DNA of 64,000 nt from Pomacea canaliculata (GCF_003073045.1 NC_037593.1:7679525-7743524), one strand, 5' to 3'. Numbered from the stretch's first letter, positions 11,386 to 24,565 are shown. Notes: generated by a model not told the origin, from the sequence alone. Numbers and translations: made by a program.

Positions 11386-11700
11386 GGCAACTTGCTCTCC
11401 AGGAATTTCGCCTGTTACAATAACTGTAGTAACCAGCTTTAGCTGAGTCCATGTTGTAAGTGACGTCACGGCTCCCACAATAACCATGGCACATGCTTCT
11501 GTCAGCTGCTGACACACCGGAAATGTTACTCATCTCTACGGCTTCGACGCGGACTCTCACATCGTCATTATTATCATCGAGCTGAACGTTGGATAGCTGC
11601 GTACAGAAAAAATCTGGTCTAAGTTGGTGATAGAAAAACAGCGAGTCAAGGTCCATCACAGCACAACAACGTGTCAACAAAGTCGACGGTGTATGAAGAT
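11386..11700 (-). repeat. Exon/promoter-like segment X2 with CRE, copy in A
   Basis: Conserved in three copies (about 15010-15260 in B; 23750-24010 in C). It contains a perfect TGACGTCA palindrome (11461-11468; 15025-15032; 23761-23768) followed by GGCTCCCACAA. On the reverse strand an acceptor-like TTTTTTCTGTACGCAG leads into LSNVQLDDNNDDVRVRVE. It could be an exon or the regulatory region of an unidentified gene. Confidence 0.3.
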
Positions 11701-12319
11701 GGGGAAGCATGTCAGGTTCGACAAAATGATAAGTACAAGCCGACAACAAAACCCCATTTAATTTCCAGAACATTGTTGTTGACATTCTGGGTAAGCTCGC
11801 TATGCGATCACACAATGGCAGCCAAAAGACAGATGTACCTCCGCAGAAACGTTATTGTGTCCGAGCTTGTATATACCTGTTAAACGTGTGGCTTAGCACA
11901 TCACTTTTTGTTTAATTTGAAGCCACAGATTATTTGCCTACCCAAAACAACAGTATATCTTTTAACGGAAAAAACAATGCAGTTCCTTTTCTCCAATCTC
12001 TTCAAACCCCATTCCCTACCTTCAGAACCCCTTCATGACTGAATAATAATAATAATTTTATGGTGCTTTTCTAATGATTTACTCGCAGCGCTTTATAGAA
12101 GTGATAGACAAATCTGTCCTCATAAGCGGAATCACAAACACCATGTAGCCATATTCGCATGTACCAGACACGCTCACTTCTACAAAGACACACTCACTCA
12201 TAGTCAAGGTAAACACAGACGCAGGTTATGCACGCTCGTGGTCAGGACAGGGTCGCAGTGAATTACAAGGATCTGTTCTGAAAACCTTTTTAACAAAATA
12301 TATTACTGTGACTAATAAA

Positions 12320-12600
12320 AAATAAACTAAAGAAATGCTTATTTCACCAATAATGTTGAATACTGTTAAAAATTACTCTTTTTAATTAAAAAAGATCTAG
12401 CTAATGTCTATATGATGAAAAATTTAGTCAGCCAATTAATGTATTGTAACAATGGCTAAATACGTCCACGTTGATGTTGGTACCCATTTACTTGACTGTT
12501 AACCTCAATGAATAAAAATAAAATCTATGAATTTATTAGCACACTAATTTCTTTACTGAGAGAAACAAAAACTTGTAGAATCAACAAAAGAAAAAAAAAA
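12320..12600 (-). repeat. Inverted copy of THOC6 intron 2 (in copy A)
   Basis: The reverse complement matches 46612-46890 of the THOC6 gene almost base for base, e.g. the stretch around GTAAATGGGTACCAACATC. Homology stops before THOC6 exon 3. The THOC6 promoter, exons 1 and 2 (about 45815-46606) are absent, and the flank resumes directly at 12600. Confidence 0.85.
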
Positions 12601-13034
12601 AGGGTTAGGTGAGACCCCGAAGTTGTATTACATATACACGTTAATGATGAGACGTATTAGCAGTGAAAGCTCGCCATCGGGGCCGATCTTGAGTAAATCC
12701 TCCCTTCTGACAGCCTGTCCCCTCTTTAATGTTATCACGCTATATCTTTTACTTACCCAGCGGACGCCCTCCCTCCACAAACCCCAGGACTCTTACCAAA
12801 CTGTGGCCACTATTGATGTGCACGCCCAAATATGCCCTCACCTGTTTTATTGCTGCTTAATTACAAGCAAAGTCGACCGAATCAGTTGGAGGTTGTCAGG
12901 TCGCCAACTCCAACCCCTAATTAAATGCTTTCGCTTGGGTGACGTCTATTGACTAGGAATGAATGTGTTGAAGTAATCAGAAGTAACACCGTAACTAACT
13001 CTCAAATCTGACATTCATTTGTTTTTCTCCCCAG

Positions 13035-13180
13035 AAGGGGAGTGGGCCAACCCTGGAGTTTCAACATCACCAGGTCTACCCTTAGCAGAGGTGGAACAAG
13101 TCCCTAACCCTCTGTCATGTTCTCTAAATCAGTGTAATATTGAAGTTCCCATATGGGGGACGTATCAGATATTACGCTGA
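13035..13180 (+). CDS. Exon-like segment Y, open copy in A
   Basis: A strong acceptor (TTTGTTTTTCTCCCCAG) precedes 146 bp. Entered in phase 1 they read GEWANPGVSTSPG, PLAEVEQVPNPLSCS and WGTYQILR, then TGA at 13178-13180. The copy at 45239-45384 (opposite strand) has exactly the same length and frame with amino-acid-level differences. Other copies (near 17670, 20360, 20690, 37350 and 40880) are degraded. This is probably the 3'-terminal coding exon of an unidentified gene. No domain was recognised. Confidence 0.42.
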
Positions 13181-13384
13181 TAAGAGCAGAGTTTCACATT
13201 TTTCGAAGAAGTCTTTGAAAACGAAAACAATCCAGTAGAAACTGACTTCGCGTCAGTGCGATTGACTAATGATACCCAATATGTCCTGAAACACGGAAAC
13301 AGTTGCATTTAGATTTACGTAATATTCAGGTTTGGTAACACAACATACTTTTTAAATCACTTTTACTTTAAAATTTCTGCATAA

Positions 13385-13740
13385 CTGTAAGCAAATTTAT
13401 TTTCTAACTGCAGCTGTTATAATTTTACTTTTTCCGTAGTTTTATTTACATTATTCTTTATATCTTAATGTAAGAATTACTTTTTGCAATAATATTTGAC
13501 TTAAGATAGCGTAAAGTGTAAAGGGAAACAACTCTAGATTTTCAGATAGTGTTAGTACATGGGAAGCAACTCGCTACTAAATTTATGAAATGGCAGCTAA
13601 TTATAACAAAATTTTTGGATATCTATTAAAGCAATTTTATTTCTAACGCGGTTGTTATCCTTTATATTTTTTTCCTTAGGTTTATTTGCATTATTTTTAT
13701 ACATTAATGTAAGAAATTACTTTTTCGCATGATATTTAGG
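13385..13740. repeat. Local direct repeat of about 230-bp period
   Basis: About 115 bp at 13385-13500 (A/T-rich with CTAACTGCAGCTGTTAT and TTAATGTAAGAATTAC) recurs at about 13615-13735 with small changes. The same doublet is present in copy B (about 18008-18120 and 18240-18345), so it predates the A/B duplication. Confidence 0.6.
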
Positions 13741-14324
13741 CCTGGATGTAATCTCCACAAGCAGACAAAACTAGAATACATAAGGAGAGAAGGATGAACA
13801 GCGCAATGACAAACATAAAGACAACTTGAATTTTCAAACTTTGTTTTTTTCTCTTCTCGGTATCTTTTATCTGGTCTTTCCTCATAAGCGGGGTATCGAT
13901 ATTCGGCTTGTTATTCGTGATTACATGTTACGGTCTATGTGATCCTGGGAATCGAGGCGCTTAACGTAACGGTGGCGTATTTTTTTGTTGCCCCCGACTG
14001 GCACGGGTGGTGAACGAGGTAAGCTAGACGGTTGTCGCGACAGCGGAGGCCACATGTGGTGCCAGCTGCCCAGGTCACGGTTTGATTGTCCCTACTCTAG
14101 TAATCATTGTTAAAACTAGAAACTACGTTTTGCTACACAGCACCATTCAAAGGGTGAAGGAGAGAGTTAGAGTGAGAGTGGGATGTTGATATTGTGCTGA
14201 TGCTTGTCTGTAAGGATAGAACATCGAAAAACAATTTCCTATATGCTTCATGAGGAGCGACGAGGAGGTCAACAGTACTGTCGTACTTGGAGTACTAAAA
14301 CAAACACAATTCCACTACATTCTG

Positions 14325-17300
14325 GCTTGGCGTCTTTCTTGTCTTCCCTGGCGCCTGGTCTGACGATCAGAGGCATGCTGAAGGCGCATCAGGCGGCGCT
14401 GCAGCGGGCCTGATCGCGGAGCGAGTGGCGTGACGCAGCTCGGAACTCTTGCGGTAGAGGAATGCCGTAGACGGCGACTGGCTCCTCCACCATTTCAATA
14501 ACAAAAGGTCAAGTCGCCAGTCCAATATTCCACCTCGGAGAGTTGTCGGTGGGTTCTTCTTCATCATCGTCGTCATCACATCATATGGGACCACTGTTAA
14601 CGCAGAACAAATGGGTGAATACAAATTTCTGTCGGGTCGATTACAAAATTATCTGAAATTGCCCAGATTTCCAAATCCTTTGCGAAGTTAGCTTAATTTG
14701 ACTCATTTAGGAAGAACATGGACTTTATAACCTTAATCGATCGCTGTATAAAATCTTTGACAAATGAGCAGTCGAACGTTTGTCCGGTTAAAGTGGATCC
14801 CACAGGACACTTAAATGACGACTGAATGAAATTAATAATACGCCGAACGACTCGCTAAACTGCGTACCATCAATTGACAAAATATCACGGCAAGTTTAAA
14901 AAGTTTTTAAAAAAAAAAAAAAAAAAATCCGAATGTTCATCTCAAAGTGCAACTTGCTCTCCAGAATTTCGCCTGTTACAAATAACTGTAGTAACCAGCT
15001 TTAGCTGAGTCCATGTAGTAAAGATGACGTCACGGCTCCCACAATACCCTGGCACATGCTTCTGGCAGCTGCTGACGACACACCGGAAATGTTACTCATC
15101 CTACGGCTTCGACGCGGACTCTCACATCGTCATTATTATGCATCGAGCTGAACGTTGGATAGCTGCGTACAGAAAAAATCTGGTCAAAGTTGGTTATAGA
15201 AAAACAGCGTGTCAAGGTCCATCATAGCACAACAACGTGTCAACAACGTCGACGGTGTATGAAGATGGGGAAGCATGTCAGGTTCGACAAAATGATAAGT
15301 ACAAGTACAAGCTTATGGTTTTAGGGAACAAACATGCGAACGTTAGAACAACGTTCTCGTCGTCTGACAGTTCAGAAAGCGTTTGGCGTTGCGTGTTCTT
15401 TCCAGTTCTTTACGAGAAGAAATAGAAACCCACATGCGTCAAGATCGGATTTCTTGAGCATTTTATGTAATCTTGTCTATCCGTAAATTGCTTTGCCTTG
15501 AATACACTTTAACTAATTCTATTCAGCATTAAAAATTTTCAAGTTATGTATTCACCAGATTTAACTGTGTTTTGTTTTTGGTACTTAAGTAAATCTACAA
15601 AATCTACTATAGTATCTCTTTTTAGCAAACCTCTATCGATAAATCTCATTCCTACAGTCGTGGACTGGGTAAGCAAGTATAGTTTAGCAATGTCAACTGT
15701 AATTTTGCTTTTAAAATTCTTAAGTGCAAATAAAGCTTCCCCAAAAAGTATTTTTGTATGGAAAACCATAAATCAATTGTTTAGTAATTTAAGACAAGTA
15801 GGCATGCATTATTTATGTCCATACATTCGATGACTGAACGATATTGGATCGAATGACAGGAGACGGCACGACTGGTTCGCATCATGAGCTACACTGCTCG
15901 TCTTAAAAACTAACGTCTGCCTACAATTACTGTTGCTCAGTCTCTGTAACTTATCCTGTCATGTGTATATACATATATCTGAGCTACTCTTGTCTAGTTT
16001 CTGTAATGAAGTGTTAGTGCAGCCCTGACTGAGCAACGCACGCGCTTGTGGATTGCCCAAAGGTGAGCCACAATCTTCATCCGCCAACGGTTACTCAAGA
16101 CGTTTCATGGTTATAAGCTTAGGGCAGTCTCATCGAAGAATGAGTTCGTCTGCTAATGGGAAAGAAAGAATTCACAAGCGCTGAATGTTATATGGCTTGC
16201 AAAACTAACCACATCAGATTCGATGGCAAATGTGGCCAATTTTTTCGCAGATGGCGCGAGCTTCTGGTATTGGTAGAAATCAATTATAAACAAAAACCAA
16301 ACAAAAGCAAAATGTCCCAAATCCGACTATATTTTATTTTAAAAATTTTTTTAAATCAATTGACAACAAAAGCCCATTTAATTCCCCAGAACGTTGTTGT
16401 TGACATTCTGGGTAAGGCTCGCTATGCGATCACACAATGGCAGCCAAAAGACAGATGTACCTCCGCAGAAACGTTATTGTGTCCGAGCTTGTATATACCT
16501 GGTAAATAAACGTGTGGCTTAGCACATCACTTTTTGCTTAATTTGAAAGCCACAGATTATTTGCTCCACCAAAACAACAGTAATATCTCTTAACGGAAAA
16601 AAACAATGCAGTTCCTTTTCTCCAATCTCTTCAACCCCTTCCCTACCTTCAGAACCCCTTCATGACTGAATAATAATAATTTTATGTTGCTTTTCTAATG
16701 ATTTACTCGCAGCGCTTTATAGAAGTGATAGACAAAACTGTCCTCATAAGCGGAATCACAAACACCATGTAGCCATATTCGCATGTACCACGACACGCCA
16801 CTTCTACAAAGACACACTCACTCATAGTCAAGTAAACACAGACGCAGGTATGCACGCGCATGGTCAGGACAGGGCGCATGAATAAAGGATCTGTTCTGAA
16901 AACCTTTTCACAAAACTATATTACTGTGACAATTAAAAAATAAACAAAGAAATGCTTATTTCACCAAAAATGTTGAATACTGTAAAAAATACTCTTTTCA
17001 TTAAAAAAAATCTAGCTACTTGTCTGTATGATGAAGCAAAATTAGTCAGCCAATGTATTGTAACACTGGCTAAATACGTCTCGTTGATGTTGCTACCCAT
17101 TTACTTGACTGTTAACCTCAGTGAATAAAATAAATCTATGATTTATAGCACACTATTTTTACTGAGAGAAACAAAAACTGTAGAATCACAAAGAAAAAAA
17201 AAGGGGTTAGGCTGAGACACGAACTTGTATTACATATACAACACGTTAATGATGAGACGTATTAGCAGTAAGCTGCCCATCGGGGCCGAATCTTGAGACC

Positions 17301-18960
17301 TCTCAGTAAATCTCCCTTCGCAGCCTGTCCCCTTTAAATGTTTACCCATAGTCTTTTACTATACCCATCTGACGCCCTCCTCCACATACCCCAGGACTCT
17401 GGTGGGAAGCCAAGTCAACCGATATATAACCAAACTGTGGTCACTATTGATGTGCACGCCCAAACATGCCCTCACCTGTGTTTTATTGCTGCTTAATTTA
17501 AAGCAAAGTCGACAGAATCAGTTGGAGGATGTCAGGTCGCCAACTTCAACCTCTAATTAAATGCTTTCGATTGGGTGACGTCTATTGACTAGGAATGAAT
17601 GTGTTGGGGCAAACAGAAGTAATACCGTAACTAACTGTAAGAGCTTACTTTCATTTGTGTTCCTCCCCACGAGGGGAGTGGGCCAAACCTGGAGGTACTA
17701 CATCACCAGGCCGACCCTTAACAGAGGTGGAGCAAGTCCCTAACCCTCCGTCATGTTCTCTAAATTAGTGTAATATCGAAGTCCCCATGTGGGGGACGTA
17801 TCAGATATTACGCTGAGAACAATTTTTTTAGACGAACGGACTCGCCGCAAGCAACTTGCTGGTATGGCGAAAGTCAGAGAAACTACCCGCATCATTCGCT
17901 ACTGAAACACGGAAACAGTTGCATTTAGCTTTACGTAATATTCAGGTTTAATAACACAACATACTATTTAAATCCCTTTTACTTTAAAATTTCTGCATAA
18001 CTGTAAAAGCATTTTATTTTCTAACTGCAGCTGTTATTTTCTTTATTTCTTCCGTAGTCTTATTTACATTATTCTTTATATCTTAATGTAAGAATTACTT
18101 TTTGCAATAATATTTTGACTTAAGATAGTGTAAAAGGGAGACAACTCTAGATTTTCAGTAGTGTAAGTACATGGGAAGCAACTCGCTACTAAATTTATGA
18201 AATGGCAGGCTAATTATAACAAAATTTTGGATATCTATTAAAGCAATTTACGATTTCTAAACGCGGTTGTTATTCCTTATATTTTTCCTTAGGTTTTTAT
18301 TTGCATTATTCTTTATACATAATGTAAGAATTACTTTTTGCAATGATATTTAGGACTGGATGTAATCTCCACGAGCAGACAAAACTAGAATACATAAAGG
18401 AGAGAAGGATGAACAGCGCAAATGACAAACATAAAGACATCTGAATTCTCAACCTTTTTTTTTTTTTCTCTTTCTCTGTATCTTTTATCTTTCTTTCCTC
18501 TTGAGGGGTATCGATATATTCGGCTTGTAGTCCATGATTACATGTACGGTCTATGTGAGCCTGGGAATCGAGGCCGCTTACGTAACGGGTGGAGTATTTT
18601 TTTGTTGCCCCGACTGGCACGGGTGGTGAACGAGGTAGCTAGACGGTTGTCGCGACAGTCGGAGTCCACTGTGGTGCCTGCTTGCCCAGGTCACGGTTGA
18701 TTGTCCCTACTCTAGGTAATCATTGTTAAAACTAGAAATTACGTTTTCTACACAGCACCAGTTCAAAGTGGTGAGGAGAGAGTTAGAGTGAGAGTGGGAT
18801 GTATATTGATGTTTTATCTGTAAGGATATAGCATCGAAAAACAATTCCTATATGCTTCATGAGGAGCGACGAGGAGGTCAACAGTACTGTCGTACTTGTA
18901 GTACTAAAACAAACACAATTCCTACATTCCCAGCATGTACATAGAATTGATGACGATCGA
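14325..18960. repeat. Segmental duplication copy B
   Basis: Direct tandem repeat of copy A; the junction is inside CTGGCTTG at 14322-14330. It retains the 15306-16362 segment that A lacks. Part of that (15306-15825) is also in C (24050-24545), showing the longer form is ancestral. Like A, it carries an inverted THOC6 intron 2 block (about 16930-17205) and a degraded segment Y (about 17670-17815, reverse match of the U flank). Confidence 0.85.
16156..16509 (+). other. 117-codon open frame of doubtful coding status
   Basis: Begins MGKKEFTSAECYMACKTNHI and ends in TAA. Its second half lies in sequence also found in A (about 11755-11880) and near 26640, where the frame is not kept. No domain was seen. 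It spans the join between B-specific and shared DNA, so a chance frame is likely. Confidence 0.12.
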
Positions 18961-19530
18961 AGCTTGTCTTCCCTATTTCTTATATACTCCAAATCTGTAT
19001 AGCTAAAAATCTCCACAAAGAGACATTTTTTGCAGGGGATTGGGGAGGGGTTCATGTTTTTTACATCTCTCCCTTTATTGTCTGCAAATTTGACATGGTG
19101 CGAGTTTTTGTTTTTACTCTCATGTCGTGCTCCCTGTAATTTCCGAGGTGACTTTAGTATCAACAGTACGTCCTACCACTCTGACAAGAAGTTGTACCAG
19201 AAGTAACAGCATGAGCAGTGTATAGAGTCTTTGTTTGACAGTTCTTCGCAGTCTGAACTTTGAGCTGTACATCTAGGGTTGGTTTCCGTTCAGTAGAACA
19301 CTCGGAATCTTGTCCAAACATACACAAGCGCCACTTCACAGCTGAGGTATGTGCAAAGACCGAAGTTGCATCGTACATCAGTGGCTTGCAGCAGAGGTGT
19401 TTGTGGTTCTGCATTCTTACATCTCTTCCTCTTGTACCAGTCTCAAGCTTCGATCGTCATCAATTCTCGTACATGGCTGGGATGTAGTGGATTGGTTTTG
19501 TTTTTAGTATTTACAAGTACATTTTCGTCC
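18740..19530. repeat. Inverted-repeat junction
   Basis: About 80 bp at 18897-18985 (GTACTTGTAGTACTAAAAC to the GATCGAAGCTTG side) recur inverted at 19442-19520, flanking a 450-bp centre. The centre plus right arm matches 27550-28100 in direct orientation, where it continues into an inverted match of 18740-18900. This is a rearrangement breakpoint between the A/B blocks and the 27.5-30.5 kb block. Confidence 0.7.
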
Positions 19531-19744
19531 TAACCCTGACAAGCATGTTCAGATAGAAGGTATTCACCTCAGCGCTCAGAAACCTACAGCAAGGACTGGT
19601 CGGCGTGAGGAAGACATTTTAATTGCCAGGTCTAGTCGGCGGTGCTGTGATCTTACCCCCTTTTGTCCGGGTAGTAATTGGAGAGATTGGACCGCTAGCA
19701 GTCCGCACATAATACAATCTGGGAGTCATGCTGTAATGTGCAAT

Positions 19745-20560
19745 AAAGGATATGGAATTATATCCTGACACCAAGGGGGACGTATAGGTTTCATGCTGAT
19801 ACGTTCTACGCAATAAACTTTGTACAGTGATCAGTTGTAATGATCCTGAGAAGTACGTAGCCAAAGTAAAACATAGCTTCTGGTACAGATAAGATCAAAT
19901 GAGTATTTTAATATTCTTTTATTATAATTAGCCTGCCATTTCAATAAATTAGTAGCGGAGCTGCTTTCATGTACCAACACTACTGATAACCTAGAGTTGT
20001 TTCCCTTTTACACTTTAACAATCGCAAGCAAAGTATCACTGCAAAAAGTAATTCTTACATTAAGTATTAAAAGATCATGTAAATAAAACACGAAAAATAT
20101 AAAGAAATAACGAGCCGCAGTAGAAATAATTTGCTTTAATAGAATTTAACAATTTTAAGTAAAAAATATTTAAAATATATGTTTGTGTTACCAAGCTGAA
20201 TATTACGTAAAGCTAAATGCAAGTGTTTCCGGTTTGTGGCGATTATTACTCGATTGCCGCGTCATGAAAACTCTCGCACTAGATGACGCCTTGCCACACT
20301 TTTACGCGATGAATCATCTAAACATTTTGCAATACTGTTCGTTATCAGTGTAAGACAAGATAATCGTCCCCCGTAAGGGACTTCAATATTAACGATTTAG
20401 AGAACTGCCTGAGGGTTAGGGACTTGCTCACTCTACCAAAAGGGTCGGCTGGTGACGTAGTTTCTCCAGGACTGGCCAAACGTATCCCTCCGTGAGAAAA
20501 ACAAATGAAAAAACAAGTCAGATTTGAGAGTTAGTTACGGTATACGCTCTTGATTAACCG
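19745..20560 (+). repeat. Diverged partial copy of the U-unit flank
   Basis: Direct-orientation match to 36717-37530 (also 40285-41100 and 44627-45430), from GGAATTATATCCTGACACC through a degraded segment Y. A further piece of the same unit (37590-37735 equivalent) follows at about 21590-21740. The intervening 20560-21590 is not shared apart from a second, partial segment-Y-like stretch at about 20690-20815. Confidence 0.7.
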
Positions 20561-21066
20561 CAGAAGGAGGTTCTCGTCCTTCATAGTTTCATCCGTACAC
20601 CAGTTCCTCTGGATTGTTCACGGCAAAGCGTCATGTATATTAATAAGTTTCTGTTCTTATTCAGCTTTATTTTGTACTTCCATAGGGGGACTTCATAATA
20701 AGTTGATTTTGAGAACATGACGGACGTAATAGGCTTACCCCACTCTGCCACGGGTCGGCCTGGTGTGTTAAATACCACAAGATCGGTCCCTCTCCCTGAA
20801 CTGGGGAGAAAAAGCACTTTAATTGTCTATTTATTTATATATATAACTTTAACCCTATTCGTTCTGTTACTTATATACATTCATTCCTACTCAATAGCGC
20901 GTCACAAAAATGAAAGCGTTAAGGGATTCTAAGGCAAAATAAAACTGCTTAGAATCGCGTAAGGTAGGATAAATTTGACTCTCGTCTATTATATGTGTTC
21001 TGTGAAAATGTTGAAGGTTTTATAGAATGTTGTGTTTAATTAGAAGAATGACACGGGACCTTTTTT

Positions 21067-21348
21067 TTGCTTCCACAGGATCTCGTTTCTCCGTCACGTG
21101 ACCCTATGACGTGTGGTTTCCAAAGTGAGACCATGCTCGAGAATGTGCTGCACCCGACTTGCACGAAAAGATGGAAAGATTCAAAAATTTCTTTCATCAG
21201 TTTCCGACGACAGAGCCTTACAAGCCTTAAACACAGAGTGCGCATACGATTAACAGACGACGTCAATTTCGCAATGATACAGATACAGACACTTCCTGTC
21301 AGAGATGACGTCAACAAGACTCTGACTCAAAGAAGCCTGTCTGCTTGA
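21067..21348 (+). other. 93-codon open frame in non-duplicated insert
   Basis: Preceded by TTTTTTTTGCTTCCACAG, an acceptor-like sequence, and open to TGA at 21346. It reads basic and Ser-rich (e.g. KRWKDSKISFISFRRQSL), and TGACGTCAAC-like motifs lie inside. No family was recognised. It could be an exon fragment or chance. Confidence 0.15.
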
Positions 21349-22063
21349 CTATCTCTGGGAAGCTATCGTGGTACCGGCGGAAGGCAACAAGGGTCGTTTT
21401 CACTGGATTTTTTTCAATTTTTATAAATACGCAACACGAATGTGCAAATAAGTGGTAATTAAGTAAGAACGAATCCTTTGTTTCTCCTGTATTGCTCTCG
21501 TGCTCTGTAATTGTAAACAAATATATTTTTGAAAAATGTTTGACCATGCCCCAGAGCCTTATCACAAGCCTTGAGTATCCCTTTAATTACAGTTGAAGTG
21601 GCGACCCTGACACTCCAGAACTGATTCGACTCGAATTGTTTAAATTAAGCATCAATAAACACAGTGAGGCAAAATTTGGGCGTGCACATCAATAGTGGAT
21701 CACAGTTTGGTTATTATCGGATTGAACTTTGGCATCCCACCAAAGAGATCCTGTCCAAACCGTACACAAAGCCCCCTCACAGCTGAGGTATGGCATAAAC
21801 CGCATCGTACATCAGTGGCTGCAGTAGATGTGTTTGTGGTTATGCATCCCATCCTTCCCTCTCTTTTTCGGTTCAAGCTCGATCGGTCATTCAATTCTCA
21901 ATGTGCAAAAGTTATGATATTAACCAAATTGCATTACTGCCTAAACAAACCCTAGAATAATGCATTCCTCAAACACGAGCACTACTGACTCATGGTTATT
22001 TTGAGTCAGTCTTTGCATTCTTACACTGATGTTCGTGTCTGTTTGTCAACGTGGCTTGAGTTG

Positions 22064-24565
22064 GTGCCAGAGACCGGGACTATGGAAGAAGAGAACGCAG
22101 TAATATACATCAAAGAGGGTGGAAAAGTCCATTATGTCTGATGGCGTTATTAATATGAATGGAACACTTTTTTTTTATATCAAAAGTCCCATTATGGTGT
22201 CTGTGTTTTGGTGGGTTTTTTTTGTTTTTTTTGGTAAAGCACTTTTGATGTGGTGATGTAAAGTGCTACATAAATTAACTTTATTATTTATATTTAATTG
22301 GTTGGGCGCAGGTATGTAAATGTTTGTGTCCAACCAGCTCGTTGACTGTTGAGGCAATAACTGGTTCATCATTTTCTTGACCAATGATTGGAGAGCAGAA
22401 ACCCAACCGTTCTTTCACCCATATCAATGTTGCTAGCTGCGCAAGGAGAGTTCAATTTAGCGGGCTACAGTGACCCTTTGGCTAAATTTCTGGTTAAGCG
22501 CATTAAAACCGCCAAGCTTATGGACTTCTCTTCCTACCACTTAAAAGTTTTCTTCATTGGCTAAAAGATTTAAAAAGTGAGGACTTTCTGTGCTGTCTAT
22601 GAATAATTAAACATTAAATTTATACAAGCGACATGATCACACGAAGGAGCACTCTCCTCAGCATTGATACGACCAGTATGCGTGACAGATAAACAACCGG
22701 CAGACAATGAAAAACGAAATATAGAAGATTGCAACGAGATCATGAAAGCAAACTGATATTTTACTTTTTGTAAATGTTATATTACCAGATAAATATACTT
22801 TATAAATATAAATTTAATTCATTATAGTTTTGGATAGACATAAGATACTTATAAAAGGCAGCCGAAACAAACAGAAAGAAAAATGTTGATAAGAAGAAAG
22901 AGGAAGGAAGGAAGGATGGGTAGACAGGAAAAAAATCTTATTGCAATATATGTTTTTCTTATTTCTATTTATTTTTTTAGTGACTCAAAATGCCTTTGTT
23001 TCTTTTTTGCCTCGCTCTTTGGAGCTTTTTTTTTTTAACCAAATATTGTTCCCTCTTATTTTGTCTTTAACTTCGTATCGTATTCTGAAAGAATATGCCA
23101 AGATGGTTCGCATGAGTAAAAAAATGTTTTGTGTGTGCTGAGGCAGAGGTTGACAGCGGATTTTCAATCAGTCTTTGCAGGCCTCCATACCTCAGAAAAA
23201 CCGCGCATCTTTTTATCAAGAATGCCAATTCTACGTTGACACGGTATAGGTGAAAGTTACAAAAACTCAGGTAAAGAAACGTTGAAACCCTGTTGCAGCT
23301 CTCTCGCTCTTTCAATCTCTGGCCGCGCAAGCCTTTGTTTCACTCTCTACCACTGAATCTGCCTTGTCGTCTTTCTTGTCGTCCCCTGGCCCCTGGGTCC
23401 GGACGATCTGCAGCGCCTGCATGGCGGCGCTGCTGGCGGAACATTCCGGCGTGACTCGCGTCGAAACTCGAAGCGTTCCGGAAGGCCGCTGACGGCGACC
23501 GGCTTCCTCCACCAGTTCGAAAACCACAGGGCGCAGGGAGGGGGCTGTCGGTGGGTCTCATCACATCATCGTATCATTCGGGGACACTGGATCGACGCAG
23601 AACAAATTTGTGTAAAAAATAAAAATCCGCAAGGAATAAAAATTACCGTCGATGAAAAAAATGATGTATTCAGTCTCAAAAGCTACTTGCGCCAGAATTT
23701 CGCCTTTACAGTTACTGTAGCAACCAGCTTAATACTGACCAGCTTCCACTGAGTAGTAAGTGACGTCACGGCTCCCACAAAACCCTGGCACATGCTTCTG
23801 GCAGCTGCTGACCACCCGGAAGTGTTATATCTTCCACGGCTGCGACGTTGGGACTCTCACATCGTCATTATTAATCCGCGAGGAACTGAACGTGGATAGC
23901 TGCGTAAGAAAAAATCTGGTCCAAAGTTGGTTATAGAAAAACACGATGTCAAGGTCCATCACTGCACAACAACGTGTCAACAACGTGTCAACAAAGTCGA
24001 CGGTGTATGGAGATGGGGAAGCATGTCTAGGTTCGACCAAAATGATAAGTACAAGCTAAGGCCAATGGTTTTAGGGAACAACATGCGAACGTTAGAACAA
24101 CTGTTCTCGTCGTCTGACAGTTCAGAAAGCGTTTGGACGTGCCTTTCTTTCCACATTCTTTCGACAAGAATAAAACCCACATGCTTCAGGATCGGATTTC
24201 TTGATCGTTTTATTTAATCCTTCTTATCTATCCGTAGATTGATTTGCCTTGTATACGCTTTAACTACTTCCATTCAACCTGAAATTTTTTAAGCTAGTAT
24301 TCACCAGATTTTAACTGGGTTTTGTTGATATTAAGTAAATGTAAAAATCTACTACAGTATCTCTTTTAGCAAAAACATTTATCGATAAATCTCATCCCTA
24401 CAGTCGTGACTGGGTAAGCAAGTAGTTTGGCAATGTCAACTGTAACATTGTTTCAAATTCTTATGGGCAAAATTAAGGCTTCCATCAAAAAGTATCATTG
24501 TATGGAAAACCATTAATCAATGTTTGTAATTTAAGACAAGTAGCATGCATTATTTAAGCCCATAA
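22064..24565. repeat. Segmental duplication copy C
   Basis: Shared with A at 9050-9110 and 9640-11735 and with B at 14325-15825, but more diverged. It contains the end of the 8972-9090 exon-like segment, segment X (23340-23587) and segment X2 with TGACGTCA (23761-23768). It lacks the hAT MITE of copy A. Confidence 0.75.

Larger units (their letters stand above)
9640..14324. repeat. Segmental duplication copy A
   Basis: Parts match copy C (22064-24565) and copy B (14325-18960). Shared blocks include 9780-10124 with 10492-11735 (in C) and 10781-14322 (in B). Relative to B, about 1.06 kb is missing at 11736 (present at 15306-16362). From about 12320 to 13640 the sequence is an inverted copy of the U3 region about 46890-44790, including THOC6 intron 2. 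Copies differ by many single-base length changes. Confidence 0.85.

Noticed and set aside
13990-14100. Possible tRNA-derived SINE head (GTAGCTAGACGG ... GGTTTGATTGTCC)
   Set aside because: The resemblance to pol III A and B boxes is partial, differs between copies, and no target duplications or tail were found; it is simply part of the A/B duplicated block.
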